From NCBI GenBank assembly GCA_023391955.1, contig JAEWAA010000639.1:1-13027 (forward strand): a stretch of 13,027 bases of DNA. The letters run 5' to 3'. The translations under genes were made by a program, and so were the position numbers. The stretch comes from Bacillota bacterium. Its GTDB lineage: Bacteria; Bacillota; Bacilli; Paenibacillales; NBRC-103111. The notes under the pieces were generated by a model. That model searched no databases and was not told the DNA's origin. It saw only the letters and a list, made by a program, of their open reading frames with translations. Position 1 is the stretch's first letter; each line of letters begins with the position of its first letter. Positions 12,174-13,027 of the stretch are shown here, one piece after another.

Positions 12174-13027
12174 ATGGCGCAGACGATTAAGGTCCGGCGG
12201 GGCACGAGGGCGGAGCTGGTAGCCAGAGGCGCTCTTTTGGCCGGGGAAATGGGTTTTTGCACGGATACCAAGGAAGTGTATATCGGAGACGGGACGGCAA
12301 ATCTGTTTGTCGGCCGGGTGATGATGGGGCCTTACGCCTCCCGGCCCAGCGCGGCTGTAGCAGGACGATACTATTTTGTCACGGGCGGCGGCACGAATAA
12401 TGCCTATCTGTACCTGGACGATGGAACCCAGTGGGTGCGGATCAATGCCATCGGGCTAGCGGATTTGACCGGCACACTGGATAATGTGGCGGACGGCAGC
12501 ACCTATGGGAAAGTGCTGAAGGCGGATCTCACCGGCGGGCATGTCAGCAAGGTGTCGGATGGCACAAATACTAAAACGGCGGCGGAAATCAAAACCCATA
12601 TTGATGATGCCACCAAGCACCGTGTCATTAACGACTCGGGTGTGGGCGGCACGGATTTGTGGAGTGCGCAGAAGATCAAGAACGAATTGGATTTGGCCCG
12701 GGCGGGACAGGAGTACCAGGATAGCGTCAAGGATCAGAACCTGGCGGCGCCGCCGGCGTCCCCGGCAGCCGGAGACCGGTATATTGTGGCTGCGTCCCCG
12801 ACGGGGGCTTGGGCGGGCAAGGCAGGGCAGATTGCGGAGTGGTCCGGGTCAGCTTGGATTTTTGTGGTGCCGACCGTGGGTATGACCGCCATTGTAGACG
12901 ATGAGGCCAAACAATATACCTGGAACGGTACCATCTGGGCCCGCAGCGGTGGTGCGCTTCAAACCGTCACCGCAGGCAATGGTCTGACGGGCGGCGGCCA
13001 GGCGGATACGGTGGCACTGCATGTAGG
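12174..13027 (+). CDS. Tail fibre / receptor-binding protein, 5' part only
   Basis: Open for 284 codons to the right edge with no stop. GGGGG lies eight bases before the ATG. Residues 1-45 (IKVRRGTRAELVARGALLAG, then EMGFCTDTKEVYIGDG) are the N-terminal module shared by many Bacillota tail fibres and similar to the Mtd (major tropism determinant) N-terminal domain. Residues about 60-85 are a small aromatic repeat (YYFVTGGGTNNAYLYLDDG). Residues about 181-256 (DRYIVAASPTGAWAGKAGQI, then WIFVVPTVGMTAIV) are a DUF2793-like domain. The final visible part, TVTAGNGLTGGGQADTVALH, is a common fibre shaft repeat. The target-binding C-terminus is outside the window. In a tailocin this protein determines which strains are killed. 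Confidence 0.85.
   Translation, partial: MAQTIKVRRGTRAELVARGALLAGEMGFCTDTKEVYIGDGTANLFVGRVMMGPYASRPSAAVAGRYYFVTGGGTNNAYLYLDDGTQWVRINAIGLADLTGTLDNVADGSTYGKVLKADLTGGHVSKVSDGTNTKTAAEIKTHIDDATKHRVINDSGVGGTDLWSAQKIKNELDLARAGQEYQDSVKDQNLAAPPASPAAGDRYIVAASPTGAWAGKAGQIAEWSGSAWIFVVPTVGMTAIVDDEAKQYTWNGTIWARSGGALQTVTAGNGLTGGGQADTVALHV

Noticed and set aside
1..13027. CRISPR arrays, rRNA, tRNA, and IS elements
   Set aside because: No regularly spaced direct repeats, no tRNA cloverleaf, and no transposase or integrase frame was seen on either strand.

Overview
The window is the left part of a contractile phage-tail locus in a Gram-positive (Bacillota) chromosome. Every tail protein matches the Bacillus PBSX (Xkd) type. 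The promoters are of the sigma-A kind, Shine-Dalgarno sites are strong, GTG/TTG starts occur, and base composition is moderately G+C rich. This fits a Paenibacillus-like host, but the sequence does not prove the genus.

Layout: (1) 1-390, minus strand: the 5' end of a host-type membrane protein, taken as the flank of the element. (2) 558-1413, minus strand: an XRE-family repressor followed by an ImmA/IrrE-type peptidase, a standard lysogeny-type switch. (3) 1414-1731: a divergent control region. It has two good promoters facing away from each other, three copies of a GGTTTC-N6-GAAAC operator-like dyad, an inverted pair of 10-bp boxes at the two predicted transcription starts, and a small leader terminator. 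(4) 1732-2118: a phage sigma-factor-like activator candidate. (5) 2176-3278: a small 44-residue gene, a GP20-scaffold-like reading frame that looks degenerate, a tail terminator and a 61-residue small gene. (6) 3279-13027: the tail module in PBSX order. It runs sheath, tube, chaperone with a programmed -1 frameshift extension, tape measure, LysM protein, hub protein, XkdR, XkdS, baseplate J (XkdT), a small structural protein and the start of a tail fibre.

The main inference is that this is an R-type tailocin (contractile phage-tail-like bacteriocin, comparable in design to C. difficile diffocins) rather than a complete prophage. The regulators lead directly into tail genes, with no terminase, portal, protease, capsid or head-tail connector between them. 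A head-scaffold-like remnant sits where the head genes would be. The model from the sequence is that the repressor holds both divergent promoters through the dyads, the peptidase relieves it, and the activator then drives the tail operon. Most tail genes are coupled by ATGA overlaps. The one conspicuous break is 9883-10000, which is almost entirely a long imperfect palindrome. The 823-residue tape measure sets the tail length and has an unusual leucine-rich 18-residue repeat block. Fibre specificity, lysis genes and the right boundary lie beyond the window.
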